Shown: piece after piece, positions 54,159 through 64,000 of the stretch | Numbering within the stretch: position 1 is the stretch's first letter | How the letters are laid out: each line of letters opens with the position of its first letter | Assembly (NCBI RefSeq): GCF_033958435.1 | Contig: NC_134152.1 | Location: 16,850,001-16,914,000, forward strand | Direction of reading: 5' to 3' | DNA from: Carettochelys insculpta | Taxonomy: Eukaryota > Chordata > Testudines > Carettochelyidae | DNA: 64,000 nucleotides | Notes under the pieces: generated by a model | The model's database searches: none | What the model was told of the DNA's origin: nothing | The model's input: only the letters and a program-made list of their open reading frames with translations | Made by a program: the position numbers and the translations under genes

Positions 54159-55623
54159 TGACATTATCCTTGAAGACTCTTGGAAAACGGGGGAGATACC
54201 GGATGACTGGAAGAAGGCAAACATTGTGCCCATCTTTAAAAAAGGAAAGAAGGACTATCCAGGGAACTATAGACCCATCAGCCTTACCTCAATCCTTGGG
54301 AAAATAATGGAGGGAATCCTCAAGGAATCCATTTTGAAGCACTTGGAGGAAGGGAAAGTGATCAAAAGTAGCCAGCATGGATTCACCAGGGGCAAGTTCT
54401 GTCTCACCAATCTGATCAGCTTCTGTGATGACATAACAAGCTCTGTGGACATGAGGAAGTCAGTGGATGTGATATACCTTGACTTCAGCAAGGCTTTTGA
54501 TATGGTCTCCCACAACATTCTTATCCATAAGTTAAGGAAATATGGATTGGATCCTTGGACTATAAGATGGATAGAAAGCTGGCTTGATGGTCGGGCCCAA
54601 TGGGTAGTGGTCAATGGCTCAATATCTGGATGGCGGTCTGTTTCAAGTGGAGTGCTGCAAGGCTCGGTTCTGGGGCTGGTGTTATTCAACATCTTTATTA
54701 ATGACCTGGATGAGGGACTGGGTTGCACCCTCAGCAAGTTGGCAGATGACACAAAACTAGGGGAAGAGGTAGATACGTTGGAGGGTAGAGAGAGAATCCA
54801 GAGGGACCTGGATAAATTGGAGGACTGGTCCAAAAGAAATCTGATGCGGTTCAATAAGGAGAAGTGTAGAGTCCTGCACATGGGGCGGAAGAATCCCAAA
54901 CATTGTTACAGGCTGGGGACTGACTGGCTCAGCAGCAGTACAGTGGAAAGGGACCTAGGCGTTATGGTGGATGAAAGGCTGGATATGAGTAAACAGTGTG
55001 CCCTTGTAGCCCAGAAAGCTAACGGCATACTGGGGTGCATTAGGAGGAGCATTTTGAGCAGATCTAGGGAAGTAGTTATTCCTCTTTATTCAGCACTGGT
55101 GAGGCCACATCTGGAATATTGTGTCCAGTTTTGGGCCCCCCAGTATAAAAAGGATGTGGATTTGCTAGAGCAGGTTCAGCGAAGGGCAACAGAAATGATG
55201 AAGGGTCTGGAGCACAAGACCTATGAGGATAGGCTGAGGGATTTGGGCTTGTTTAGTTTACAGAAGAGAAGACTTAGAGGTGATTTAATAGCAGCCCTCA
55301 ACTTCCTGAAGGGGCGCTCTAAAGAGGAGGGTGAGAAATTGTTCTCAGTGGTGTCAGATGGCAGAACAAGGAGTAATGGTCAGAAGTTGAAGAGGGAAAG
55401 GTGTAGGTTAGATATTAGGAAAAACTTCTTCACCAGGCAGGTGGTGAAGCACTGGAATGCGTTGCCTAGACAGGTGGTGTATTCTCCATTCCTTGAGGTT
55501 TCTAAGTCCCGGCTGTACAAGGTCCTGGCTGGGATGACGTAGTAGGGGTTGATCCTGCTTTAGGCGGGGGGCTGGACTAGATGACCTCCTGAGATCCCTT
55601 CCAGCCCTATGATTCTGTGATTT
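54159..55623 (+). mobile_element. CR1 LINE, 5'-truncated, best preserved copy
   Basis: It starts within the reverse transcriptase ('gtgacattatccttgaagac') and ends with the CR1 3' tail 'tatgattctgtgattt'. About 1.46 kb, with a long open frame inside. The absence of stops over 438 codons makes it the least damaged CR1 in the window. Confidence 0.88.
54226..55542 (+). CDS. CR1 reverse transcriptase fragment, open for 438 codons
   Basis: The frame begins within the RT fingers ([20 protein letters not shown]). Motif A is YLDFSKAFD (about 84-92), motif B is [16 protein letters not shown] (about 142-157, with the usual prolines changed to leucine), and the catalytic LADDTKL lies at about 172-178 (usually FADD). 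The thumb and C-terminal domain follow ([49 protein letters not shown]). The endonuclease and N-terminal RT are missing, so it cannot support retrotransposition alone. It is a retroelement fragment without its promoter. The initiator given is simply the first ATG. Confidence 0.85.
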   Translation: MPIFKKGKKDYPGNYRPISLTSILGKIMEGILKESILKHLEEGKVIKSSQHGFTRGKFCLTNLISFCDDITSSVDMRKSVDVIYLDFSKAFDMVSHNILIHKLRKYGLDPWTIRWIESWLDGRAQWVVVNGSISGWRSVSSGVLQGSVLGLVLFNIFINDLDEGLGCTLSKLADDTKLGEEVDTLEGRERIQRDLDKLEDWSKRNLMRFNKEKCRVLHMGRKNPKHCYRLGTDWLSSSTVERDLGVMVDERLDMSKQCALVAQKANGILGCIRRSILSRSREVVIPLYSALVRPHLEYCVQFWAPQYKKDVDLLEQVQRRATEMMKGLEHKTYEDRLRDLGLFSLQKRRLRGDLIAALNFLKGRSKEEGEKLFSVVSDGRTRSNGQKLKRERCRLDIRKNFFTRQVVKHWNALPRQVVYSPFLEVSKSRLYKVLAGMT

Positions 55624-56267
55624 CTTCCTGTTATGTCTATTTTTTTAAAAATCATGCATTTGTGTAGGCTCCAACAATGAGACATTTTATGCATATAAAT
55701 GTAATTCACAAATGTTTAACTTAAGACCATATTGTAAAAACACAGCTGTAAGTCCATTTTTTAAAATAAGCATATTATAATGATTCTTAATGCCTATTCA
55801 GTGTGGAGCAACACGATCCAGATAGTATCCAGCAGGCACAAAAGATCCCAGCATGCAAAAGTTTCAGGCTGACTGAAGAAAAGTTTCTTTCAAAATAGAT
55901 AACAGCAGATCCATAGGAAAAAGTGCCTAGACCATCCTCAAAGCAGATTTCTCATCTGGTAGCTATAGCTGAAAGAGTATTAGAAAATGGTACCCCATTC
56001 ACACTGACACTCATTAGCTGGTGCTGATTTCATTTAACACAGTAATTTTCCATTCTTGTAAAGGTGCAACTCTGATTCCCGGATAACAAAGGAAATGCAC
56101 ATTTAAAGTAATTTTTAGGGATGGTCTAATTCTTTTTGCCTATTTTAAAACCTATTTGAATTCTAATGTTACTGGTTTCGCATTCTTTTTGGGAGATATT
56201 GTAGAAAGGGAACAGAGGCAGGGAAAAATTTGGCCAAAGTGGAAAAGGAAGGCTGAGAAAAATATCC
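55624..56267. other. No recognised feature
   Basis: AT-rich non-coding sequence between CR1 pieces. Confidence 0.4.
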
Positions 56268-56335
56268 TACTTTAGGCAGGGAGCTGGACTAGGTGATCTC
56301 CTGAGGTCCCTTCCAGCCCAAGAATTCTATGATAC
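56268..56335 (+). mobile_element. CR1 LINE 3' end, very short
   Basis: 'ctttaggcagggagctggac' and 'gtcccttccagcccaagaat' match the last 70 bp of the CR1 ending at 55623. Confidence 0.7.
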
Positions 56336-56363
56336 TAAAAATATAATTGAAATTAAACATAGT

Positions 56364-56505
56364 GGGTGCATCTACGCTAGCCGGCTACTTCGAAGTAGCC
56401 GTCACAATGTCGAAATAGCACGCATCGCGTCTACACGCGCCGTGTGCTATTTCGATGTTGAAATCGATGTTAGGTGGTGAGATGTCGAAATCGCTATTCC
56501 CATCC
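56364..56505. mobile_element. Harbinger terminus fragment
   Basis: 'gcatctacgctagccggcta', 'cttcgaagtagccg', 'gcgtctacacgcgcc' and 'gatgttaggtggtgagatgt' follow the right end of the element at 34909-39556 read inward. It is a truncated relative, interrupted on the right by CR1 sequence. Confidence 0.65.
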
Positions 56506-57888
56506 AAAGTTGAAGGCTGCTATTAAATCACCCCTAAGTCTTCTCTTCTGTACACTAAACGAGCCCAAATCTCTCAGCCTATCCTCATAGATCCTATGCT
56601 AATCCCCTTAATCATTTTGTTGCCCTCCACTGACCCTACTCCAGCAAATCCACATCCTTTTTATACTGAGGGGCCCAAAATGGGACACAATATTCCAGAT
56701 GTGGCCTCATCAGTGCCAAGCAGAGTAAAATAACAACTTCTCTAGAGCTGCTCACAATGCTCCTCCTAATGCGCTCTAATATGCTATTAGCCTTCTTGGC
56801 TACAAGGGCATACTGTTTACTCATATCCAGCCTTTCATCCACCATAACCCCTAGGTCTCTTTCCACTGTACTGCTGCTTAGCCACTCAGTCCCCAGCCTA
56901 TAATAATGCTTGGGATTCTTCCATCCCAAGTACAGGGCTCTACACTTCTTGAATCACATCAGATTTATTTTGGCTCAATCATCTAATTTATCCAGGTCAC
57001 TCTGGATCCTATCTCCCTCTCCTGCTAGCTTAGTGTCATCTGCAAACTTGTTGAGGGTGCAATCCAGGCCCTCACCCAGCTCATTAATAAAGATGTTGAA
57101 CAACACCGGCCCCAGAACCCAGGCTTGCGGCACTCCACTTGAAACCAGCTGCTCTCCAGATATTGAGCCATTGACCACTACCCATTGGGCCTGACCATCA
57201 AGCCAGCTTTCTATCCATCTTATAGTCTATGGATCCAATCCATACGTCCTTAACTTATGGGCAAGAATGTTGTGGAAGTCTGTATCAAAAGCTTTGCTAA
57301 AGTCAAGGTATATCACATCCAGTGACTTCCCCATATCCACAGAGCCTGTTACCTCATGATAGAAGTTAATCAAATTGGTAAGGCACAACTTGCCCTTTGT
57401 GAACTCATGTTGACTACTTTTAATCACTTTCCCCTCTTCTAAGTGCTCCAAATTGGATTCCTTGAGGATCCCCTCCATTATTTTCCCAGGAATTGAGGTA
57501 AGGCTGGTTGGTCTGTAGTTCCCTGGACTGTCCTTCTTTCCTTTTTTAGAAATGGGCACTACATGTGCCTTTTTCCAGTCCTCCTGCATCTGTCCTGATC
57601 TCCAAGAGTCTTCAAAGATAATGGCCAAAGGCTGAGCAATGACATCTGTCAATTCCCTGAGTATCCTTGGGTGCATTAAATCCAGACCGATGGATTTGTG
57701 TACATCTAGTTTTACTAGGTAGCTCTTAACTTTCTCCTTCCCCACTGATGGATGCCCTCTACCTTCCCATACTGCGTTGTCTAGCACTGTGGTGTAGGAG
57801 CTGTCCTTGTCCATGAAGACTGAGGCAAAAAAACATTGAATACTTCATCTTTTCTTACACCATCTGTCACTAGGTTATCTCTCTCATC
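56506..57888 (-). mobile_element. CR1 LINE fragment
   Basis: The minus strand reads, from 57814, KVKSYLVKLDVHKSIGLDLM, then [46 protein letters not shown] (catalytic site kept) and [20 protein letters not shown]. The C-terminus is cut short at 56506 and the tail is missing. At least two frame breaks. Confidence 0.82.
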
Positions 57889-58088
57889 CAGTCAAGGTAT
57901 ATCACATCCATTCACTTCCCCATGTCCGCAGACCAGTTACCTCATCATAGAAGCTAATCAGATTGGTCAGGCACAGCTTGGTCTTGGTGAATGCCTGTTG
58001 ACTATTCTTGATTACTTTCCCTTCTTTCAAGTGCTCCAAAATGGATTCCTTGAGGAGCCCCTCCATGATTTTTCCAGAGACCATGGTA
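57889..58088 (-). mobile_element. CR1 LINE fragment, second copy
   Basis: The minus strand reads GKIMEGLLKESILEHLKEGK and [15 protein letters not shown], which repeats a segment already present at about 57310-57490. It is therefore a separate insertion or a local duplication, joined directly to the previous fragment. Confidence 0.75.
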
Positions 58089-58101
58089 AGACTGACACAA
58101 A

Positions 58102-58222
58102 GGCTAAGTCTACATTAGTAAGTTTTTTCGAAAGAGCTGGGGCCCTTTTGAAAAATCCCACAGAACTTCTCCACCCAAAATGAGTTCTTTCGATACTAAA
58201 TTGGAAAAATGCAGCACTGTTT
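58102..58222. mobile_element. MITE 5' end
   Basis: GGCTAAGTCTACATTAGTAA is the left terminus. The following 'ggcccttttgaaaaatccca' and 'actaaattggaaaaatgcag' match the left part of the element at 24378-24828. The right part is missing. Confidence 0.7.
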
Positions 58223-59329
58223 CTAATTGGGAACCTGGGTGAAAATGATGTGTCTTATGCCATCTGTTTTTAAACAGGAATATCAAATGGCAAATATAAG
58301 CAGTGTAATTGGATTGTTGTATTTGTGGCATTTATGAATACAAATATATTTGAAAACACAGAGAGTAATTTGTAAGTCATCACCCACCCTTAATTCATTT
58401 AATTTTTCCTCAAACACTATTTTGTGAGTTCTCTAAACCCAAGCAACTGTAAAGTTAATAGAGTATTGGCAACTTCACCTCAATTGCATTAGTAAGTAAT
58501 TATTACTAAGACAACAGTGGCAGTGCAATTTGTTGTTTTATATAAGACAAGGCAATACAAGACAAGAGGAAATGTTATTTGAAAATACAGCATGGGTAGG
58601 ACATGTACCGAAGGAGAAAATAAATATGTAGTACATTGTTATGGTAGTTTTTCCAATTATTTTTGTACTGAGAAAAATTGGAAGTTAACACTATAAAAAT
58701 CAAGACATCACAACACTCTGTACTGGTTGCTTATAAATGTTGAAATAAATAGCTTCTGTAATTGATCATGTGTATAATTCATTCAGATTACTTTATAAAA
58801 TTTTTATTTGACAGTTTAAGCAATTTTCATCTTCATGGGTTACTTTTTTATTAGGCCAGTCCTTCCCCCACCCCCATAAGGATCTACAGTTGAGCCTAAA
58901 AGCAAGCCTGTTAGCCTCCTCAGCCAATCAGACAAGGTGTTTCTTCAGGTGGTCTAGCTAATGGAGCTCTGCTGTGTTCATTAGGCTGTCAGGAGACTGA
59001 TCAGGTACAGCTACAGGGACATCTTGTGACATATTGCTGGCAAATATAACTAAAGTACAGGTGCAGCAAACAATTAACTGGTAATCAGTGTTGCCAAATA
59101 AGTGAGTAGAACTTCTTTAAGGCGGGGCCTACAAGTATAGTTATGAACAGGTGAATTTATATTCTTGTATTAATCTCACTGCATTAAGTACTCAGATCTA
59201 TTTCTATTGGAAGCAACAGAAAACCTCTGCCTTCAGCAGGAGATAAAAGATTTATTCAGATTTTGTTCAAGGAGAATCTTTCTGCTGATTTCATTGGGCA
59301 TTAAATCAGCCCCTAAGTATTTAGGTAAT
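58223..59329. other. No recognised feature
   Basis: AT-rich non-coding sequence. Confidence 0.4.
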
Positions 59330-59660
59330 ATGTGGAGTATTTGTTATATACATGGAGGAAGAAGTGGGGAAAAGAGGTTGTGGGGTGGGGGACAGGGACT
59401 TGGCTGTCATTAATAGGACCTGTGGAAGAAGTAAATTAAGTATAATGAGTGCCATGCCTGTGAATATCAGAGGTGGGGAGATTGTCCTCGTAATGCATAA
59501 GATAATTGGGACGTCTGTTAACCCCCTGGTTAAATGTATCAACTTGGAAATGAATTCCAATTCAGATGTCTCCCTTTGTAATCCAGTGGTAAAATCCACT
59601 TGTAACCAGGTGGCTACTTTTAGGTCCATTATTGTATATCCTGGAAGGTCAAAAGAGGAG
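59330..59660 (-). mobile_element. Penelope-like element fragment
   Basis: On the minus strand, LTRGLTDVPIILCITRTISP followed by PLIFTGMALIILN parallels a 3' part of the PLE on the plus strand, where the equivalent frame reads KKTAIISCITRTTSLPLVFE (63509 onward). Both lie downstream of the GIY-YIG region. No catalytic part remains. Confidence 0.6.
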
Positions 59661-59765
59661 GAGGAGGAGAGGGAAGAGTGAAGTAACTTTTCAGAATGGC
59701 TGGTGTTGGTGGGAGGGACACTCAGAAAAACAGCAGAGCCAGAGATGTATAAATAGTTTGGTTTT

Positions 59766-59981
59766 AGGCAGAAGGGGCTTTCAAAGTCTGTGGGGGGGGT
59801 CCTTTTGAAAGGCCCCCATCAACATGGCGGTTTGTGATTTGAAAGCAGTACTTTCGAAGTGCATGCGACCACCATTATTTTAATGAGCTGCTGCATATTC
59901 ATGGAGCACCTCATTAGCATCTTCCCAACTTATTCATTACCATGCCCCTTCCGAAACAAAGGGGCTAGTGTAAACGTAGCC
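59766..59981. mobile_element. Half-length GTCTACAC MITE
   Basis: It starts AGGCAGAAGGGGCTTTCAAA and ends 'gctagtgtaaacgtagcc'. Length is 216 bp. It equals one arm of the palindromic element at 6237-6634 and breaks at the same point as the half copies at 4780 and 41622. No flanking duplication. Confidence 0.65.
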
Positions 59982-61025
59982 CTGGTTAGAAGAGAGGCAG
60001 AAGCCAATGTTCTGTAGTGGCAGGGTTCTTCGGAATGGTGGTGGGGGAAGGCTGTTGACCCCCCCACTCGCCCCATGATGTCCCTGCTGCCACAATAGCT
60101 AGAGACATCGTGTTTTAAAAATAAAAGCTTATATTACACTGAAATAAAAAGGAGGTGTTGATGTACCACATTACCACATATTTGTGCATTCCAACCCTGA
60201 GATACATGTACAAAAACATCACCTGCATGGGGGCATGGAAACAGGGTGTTTCATATCTTACAAAAATTAGATTTTGAAAAAAAAGGTAAACCTATAGGAA
60301 GAAGCTTTTTTGTCGTGTTTTCTGCTGCAGCAGTAGGACCTAGTGAACATCTCAACCATCAGCATTCAGAACTGTAAATATTATTTTATGAATATTCATA
60401 TTTTGTTAATATATATTTAATTAACATTTATGAGGGCCAACCTTGTGACTTTGAGGAGGGTGCAGCAGTCAAAGGGTTAATTAAATGTATACTTGGGGCA
60501 GCCTGAAGCTTATGATCTGGCACTAACGTGGAGAAGACAATGAGACAGATTCTTTAAATTAAATGTTATGGTTGTAGCATACAATTTCCATCAACAAATT
60601 AGGTTAGGAAGCAAGGGTTAGTCGTGTGTAACTTTTGAAATGAAGTGTAGAAATCCTTATGACAAATTTCATAATTTCTAAGGAGTTTTAATAAGAATAA
60701 ACCAACCAAGGAGTGACCTGTTTGGATCTTCTGCCCCAGCTTGGAAGCAGCCTGGTATAAGCAGTGTTTTTTTTTTGTTTTGGTTTGGTTTTTTTTCAGC
60801 CACTTTAGCAGCATAGTTAAAATAGCCCTGACTGCCACAACTTCTGTTCTTCAAATATCCTTGTTTGCCAGCCAGACAACGTAACCATCTGGGGGTTTCT
60901 TTTGTGTGGCTTTGCTCATTTTGAACAAGGACATAAATGATCTAAATTTAACCAGAGTAGCACAAATGTGGAAGGATACCAGAGAGGAGCTGGCCCAGTA
61001 CATCAATCATATTTTATGGTATTAA
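59982..61025. other. No recognised feature
   Basis: Non-coding, AT-rich. A T-rich run lies at about 60765-60797. Confidence 0.4.
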
Positions 61026-61065
61026 ACAAAAACAAAAACAAAAACAAAAACAAAAACAAAAACAA
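61026..61065. repeat. ACAAAA hexanucleotide microsatellite
   Basis: About six to seven consecutive ACAAAA units. On the minus strand the run translates as a phenylalanine/leucine repeat, which is not a gene. Confidence 0.9.
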
Positions 61066-61894
61066 CCCAGCCTGGAAAAATCTGAGAAAAAATGTAACAA
61101 AAGCCAGATACTCATTTTGATGTTTAATACGTTGCTCAGTGTAGAAATTACTAGCGTCAGAATTGTATATTACAACAGACTTGATGATTCCTAGGTGAAA
61201 TTTAGAATAAAACCCAGTACATTGCACCAAAAATTTTTGACTTGTCTTACTGCAGCACCATCAAAACACTTTCCTGGTGTCATAAATAAAAATCAGGTAA
61301 CAATGGTGTAATCATTGACTCATGCAAATCAATTATCTGTGGCAGAATATGGATCTAAGGAAGCTTTCAAAATCAAGTTGTTAAAATCAGTTTTGATGCA
61401 GTTATGCTAGAATGTGTTCTGTTTTTCGATACAATATATTTTCCCCACATACATACATTTATAAAATTAGGATGCAGCATGTATATGTAACAAACACAGA
61501 TATATATCCCTCTGTGTTTTGTGTGTATAAATATAAATAGTCTGGGGTTTTCAAAGATGTGTGGAACTTCTTGTGAAGTCAGTGGCAATGTATCCTAGTT
61601 GCAGAATTGGTTTCACAATGTTAGAGAAACAGTATAACTTCAGCCACAGGAGAGAAAGAAAAACAAGAAGTCTGTACAGAACAAACTCTATGGGGCATCA
61701 GCTATATCTAACAATATGTATAGCTGAAATGTTCTTCTGAATTAAAACAATCAGCGACCCAAATCACATCTGGAAGTGGATCAAAGTAACTACTATAATG
61801 TAAATATTGCCATGAGGATTTATACTGAAACAGTGATTCTGGAATAATTATTCTGGACTAGTTATTTGCTCAAAGAAGTTGTTGAGTCCCATAT
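61066..61894. other. No recognised feature
   Basis: AT-rich non-coding sequence. Confidence 0.4.
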
Positions 61895-62490
61895 GATGTC
61901 ATGGAATAAGAAAATACCGTCCTTCTTGGATCTGGGTAAAAAGGAACACCCCCCACCACAAGGATCTGTACTGGGGCCATTGCCATTGAACATATTCATA
62001 AATAATCTGGAACAAGGGTAAGTAGAGAGTAGCAAAGTTTGTGAATGATACAAAATTACTCAAGATAGTTAAGTCCAAAACTGTCTGCAAGGAGTTACAA
62101 AGGGATTTTATAAAACAGGGTGACTGGGAAACACAATGGCAGATGAAATTCAGTGTTAATAAGTGCAAAGTAGTACACACTGGAAAACATAATCCCAACT
62201 ATATATGCAAAATAACAGGGGTCTAAATTATCTATTACAGCTCAAGAAAGAGATCTTGGAGACATCACAGATAATTCTCCAGAAATTTCTGGTCAGTGTT
62301 CAAAGGCTGTCTAAAAGCTAACAGAATGTTAAGAACCATGAGGAAAGTGATTGATTAATAAGACAAAAAATATCACAATGCTACCGTGGTATGCCCACAC
62401 CTTGAATACTACATACAGTTCTATTTGCCCCATCTCCATAAAGATGCTTTAGGTTTGTGAAAAGTACAGGGAAAGTCAAGAATTGTGAAT
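61895..62490 (+). mobile_element. Old CR1 LINE, part 1
   Basis: It begins in the motif B region ('ggatctgtactggggccatt' with 'aacatattcataaataatct'), continues with the catalytic region ('gtgaatgatacaaaattact') and the linker 'tgcaaagtagtacacactgg', and reaches 'cttgaatactacatacagtt'. There are many stops. It appears to continue at 63826, after the PLE insertion. Confidence 0.7.
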
Positions 62491-62504
62491 AGAAGTATGA
62501 AAGT

Positions 62505-63417
62505 ATGCAGCCTACCATCAATCTCAGCCTTGACTATTCCACACCAGAGATACATTTCCTGGACACCACAGTACAAATAACTGATGGCCACATTGACACC
62601 AGTCTCTACAAGAAACCCACTGACTGCTACACTTACCTACACACCTCCAGCTTCCACCCAGCACACGTCACGTTATCCATTGTTTATAGTCAATCCCTTA
62701 GATATAACTGCATTGCTCTGATCCTACTGACAAAGACTGAAAACTTCAAGATCTCTACCAAGCATTCATAAAACTTAATTATCCACCAGGAGAAGTTAAA
62801 AAACAGATTGACAGTGTCAGATGAATACCCAGAAACCAGCTACTTCAAGATAGGCCCAAGAAGGCAAATAACAGAAGACCACTTGTCATCACCTATAGCC
62901 TCCAGCTCAACCCGCTGCAAAGCATCATAAAAACCTACAACCTATTCTAGATCATGATGCCACACTCCAGAAGGCTGTAGGTGACAGGTCTGTTCCCTCC
63001 TATAGACAATTTCCTAAACTAAGAAAGATTCTCACTAGCAATCACAGGCTACACCACAGTAATTCTAATCCTGGAACTTTTCCTTGCAACAAAACCCTTT
63101 GCCAAATTTGTCACATATTTACTCTGGGGATACCATTAGTAGTAGTAGGCATCCTTCAGTCTGCATAGACTATGGATCGCACCCTGTACCTAACCACATT
63201 AATTACAAGATCAAGGGCATATTCTCATGTACCTTGGCCAATATATATGCAATTATGTGCCAACAATGCCCCTCCATAATGTATATTGGACAAACCGGGC
63301 AAACACTTCACCAAAGAATGAATGGACACAGAGCAGACATCAGGAATCTCAATACGCATAAACCAGTCAGTGAGCATTTCAATGGAGCGGGCATTCTGTT
63401 CAAAACCTGAGAATATA
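62505..63417 (+). pseudogene. PLE reverse transcriptase end and GIY-YIG endonuclease
   Basis: The frame at 62505 gives the late RT region PEIHFLDTTVQITDGHIDTS and LYKKPTDCYTYLHTSSFHPA. After frame breaks (about 62770-63080) the frame at 63084 continues to the endonuclease: IYAIMCQQCPSIMYIGQTGQ, then RMNGHRADIRN. It shows the paired cysteines CQQC, the MYIG half of GIY-YIG, and the Arg-rich QRMNGHR helix. PLEs nick DNA with this domain and prime on it. The catalytic YADD region of the RT is not in the window copy. Broken by stops. Confidence 0.82.
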
Positions 63418-63720
63418 CATCCTACAACAAAGAGACTTTATAAACAGATTACATAGGGAGATTTGTGAACTGGGCTTCATATTCAAATTTAACATATGAA
63501 CACATGGTATGAAAAAGACAGCAATTATCTCATGCATTACAAGGACTACTTCCCTTCCTTTGGTGTTTGAAATGATCTCAGCAAGACACTTAACATCCCC
63601 CATCCTTCACCCCCTTCTTTCAGTTCATGTATTTGATTTGTCTGCTTTTATTGAAAATTTTTTGACCTCTGTACTAAGTATCCTGGTCTGATCTGGGTCT
63701 GGACTGGAACTCCTATAGAT

Positions 63721-63747
63721 CTGAAGAAGTTGTTTTGTCCCAGGAAA
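63721..63747 (+). ncRNA. Hammerhead-like core, degraded
   Basis: CTGAAGA (63721-63727) and GAAA (63744-63747) stand at the same spacing as in the copy at 14717. The stem between them is damaged (GTTGT versus TCCCAG). Listed because it ties the motif to the 3' end of a PLE with coding sequence. Confidence 0.3.
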
Positions 63748-63825
63748 GCTCATCACCTAATAAATCATTTTGTTAGTCTTTAAAGTGCTACATGAGTGCT
63801 GGTTTGTTTTGTTTTGTTTTGTCTG

Positions 63826-64000
63826 CATACATCGAGACTAAAAAGACTGGGACTGTTCAGCTGAGGAAAGAGATGACTAAGTGAGGATCTGATAGTAGGT
63901 CTTTCAGAAATGTATTTTCAAAGTGATGGCCCAAATTGGCCCATGGGGTAGGACTGTTAACTTCAAAGGATAAATGTGGTTTGGTGTTAGGTTGACCAGG
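63826..64000 (+). mobile_element. Old CR1 LINE, part 2
   Basis: 'aaaaagactgggactgttca' and 'gctgaggaaagagatgacta' correspond to the CR1 C-terminal region (the LFSLEKRRL-like block). This is the expected continuation of 61895-62490. It runs out of the window. Confidence 0.6.

Larger units (their letters stand above)
62497..63825 (+). mobile_element. Penelope-like retroelement, 5'-truncated
   Basis: It contains the end of a reverse transcriptase and a GIY-YIG endonuclease, then the PLE-type 3' end ('ctgaagaagttgttttgtcc', then 'tagtctttaaagtgctacat') and a TTTTG run (about 63800-63822). It lies between two pieces of an older CR1 (61895-62490 and 63826-64000), so it is the later insertion. Confidence 0.8.

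Noticed and set aside
61003..61230. Hydrophobic Phe/Leu-rich minus-strand frame resembling a membrane protein
   Set aside because: The hydrophobic run is the translation of an ACAAAA microsatellite.
63125..63185. Possible small insertion in the PLE frame ('agtagtagtaggcatccttc')
   Set aside because: The segment seems longer than the usual PLE spacing, but without a consensus I cannot show an insertion.
1..64000. tRNA, rRNA, bacterial operons or viral genomes
   Set aside because: I saw no cloverleaf or rRNA motifs, no operon-like gene packing, and no gag-pol-env series. The coding matter is LINE, PLE and DNA-transposon derived.

Overview
The window looks like a gene-poor stretch of a non-avian sauropsid genome, most likely a turtle, although a crocodilian is not excluded. 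The basis is many CR1 LINE copies with 3' ends close to ATTCTGTGATT, together with RTE-like, Tx1-like and Penelope-like (PLE) retroelements, hAT elements, and a large PIF/Harbinger population whose termini resemble GGCTNNGTCTACAC. No complete host gene is visible. One 241-bp open exon with splice-like borders (13690-13930) is the only host-coding candidate, and I cannot name it.

Layout. 1-8.5 kb: MITE arms, CR1 fragments, an old Harbinger fragment (1263-3143), a CR1 split by nested MITEs (4400-5805), a palindromic MITE (6237-6634, target-site duplication or TSD ACT) and a hAT (6772-7589). 8.5-13.1 kb: a decayed but full-length Harbinger (8514-13070, TSD ACA). 13.2-25.6 kb: a MITE, the candidate exon, an RTE tail, PLE 3' ends with hammerhead-like folds, a 2.7-kb CR1 and three more MITEs. 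25.9-29.8 kb: a non-autonomous hAT (TSD ATAATGAG/ATAATGAT) split by two CR1 insertions. 30.4-34.1 kb: a hAT end, an RTE-like LINE with an inverted 5' half, and a CR1. 34.9-39.6 kb: a nearly intact Harbinger (TSD GGT). 41-45 kb: MITE, CR1 and G-rich DNA. 45.3-51 kb: the 5' half of a Tx1-like LINE on the minus strand, interrupted by an LTR-like insert. 51-64 kb: MITEs, a CR1 with a 438-codon open reverse transcriptase frame, more CR1, and a PLE inserted into an older CR1.

How the genes work together. The coding content belongs to mobile elements. The best preserved system is the 4.65-kb Harbinger at 34909-39556. A DDE transposase gene (plus strand, two exons) converges on a Myb/SANT-like DNA-binding gene (minus strand, two exons), and both sit between terminal and subterminal repeats. 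The Myb-like gene reads open through its predicted splice. The transposase carries two lesions, a TAG in a CAG run and an extra C in a C run. Two older Harbinger copies keep the same convergent layout. Many short GTCTACAC-ended elements with 3-bp TSDs are plausible non-autonomous clients of this machinery.

All family names are by eye from motifs and gene order. No database was searched, and boundaries given without a TSD are approximate.
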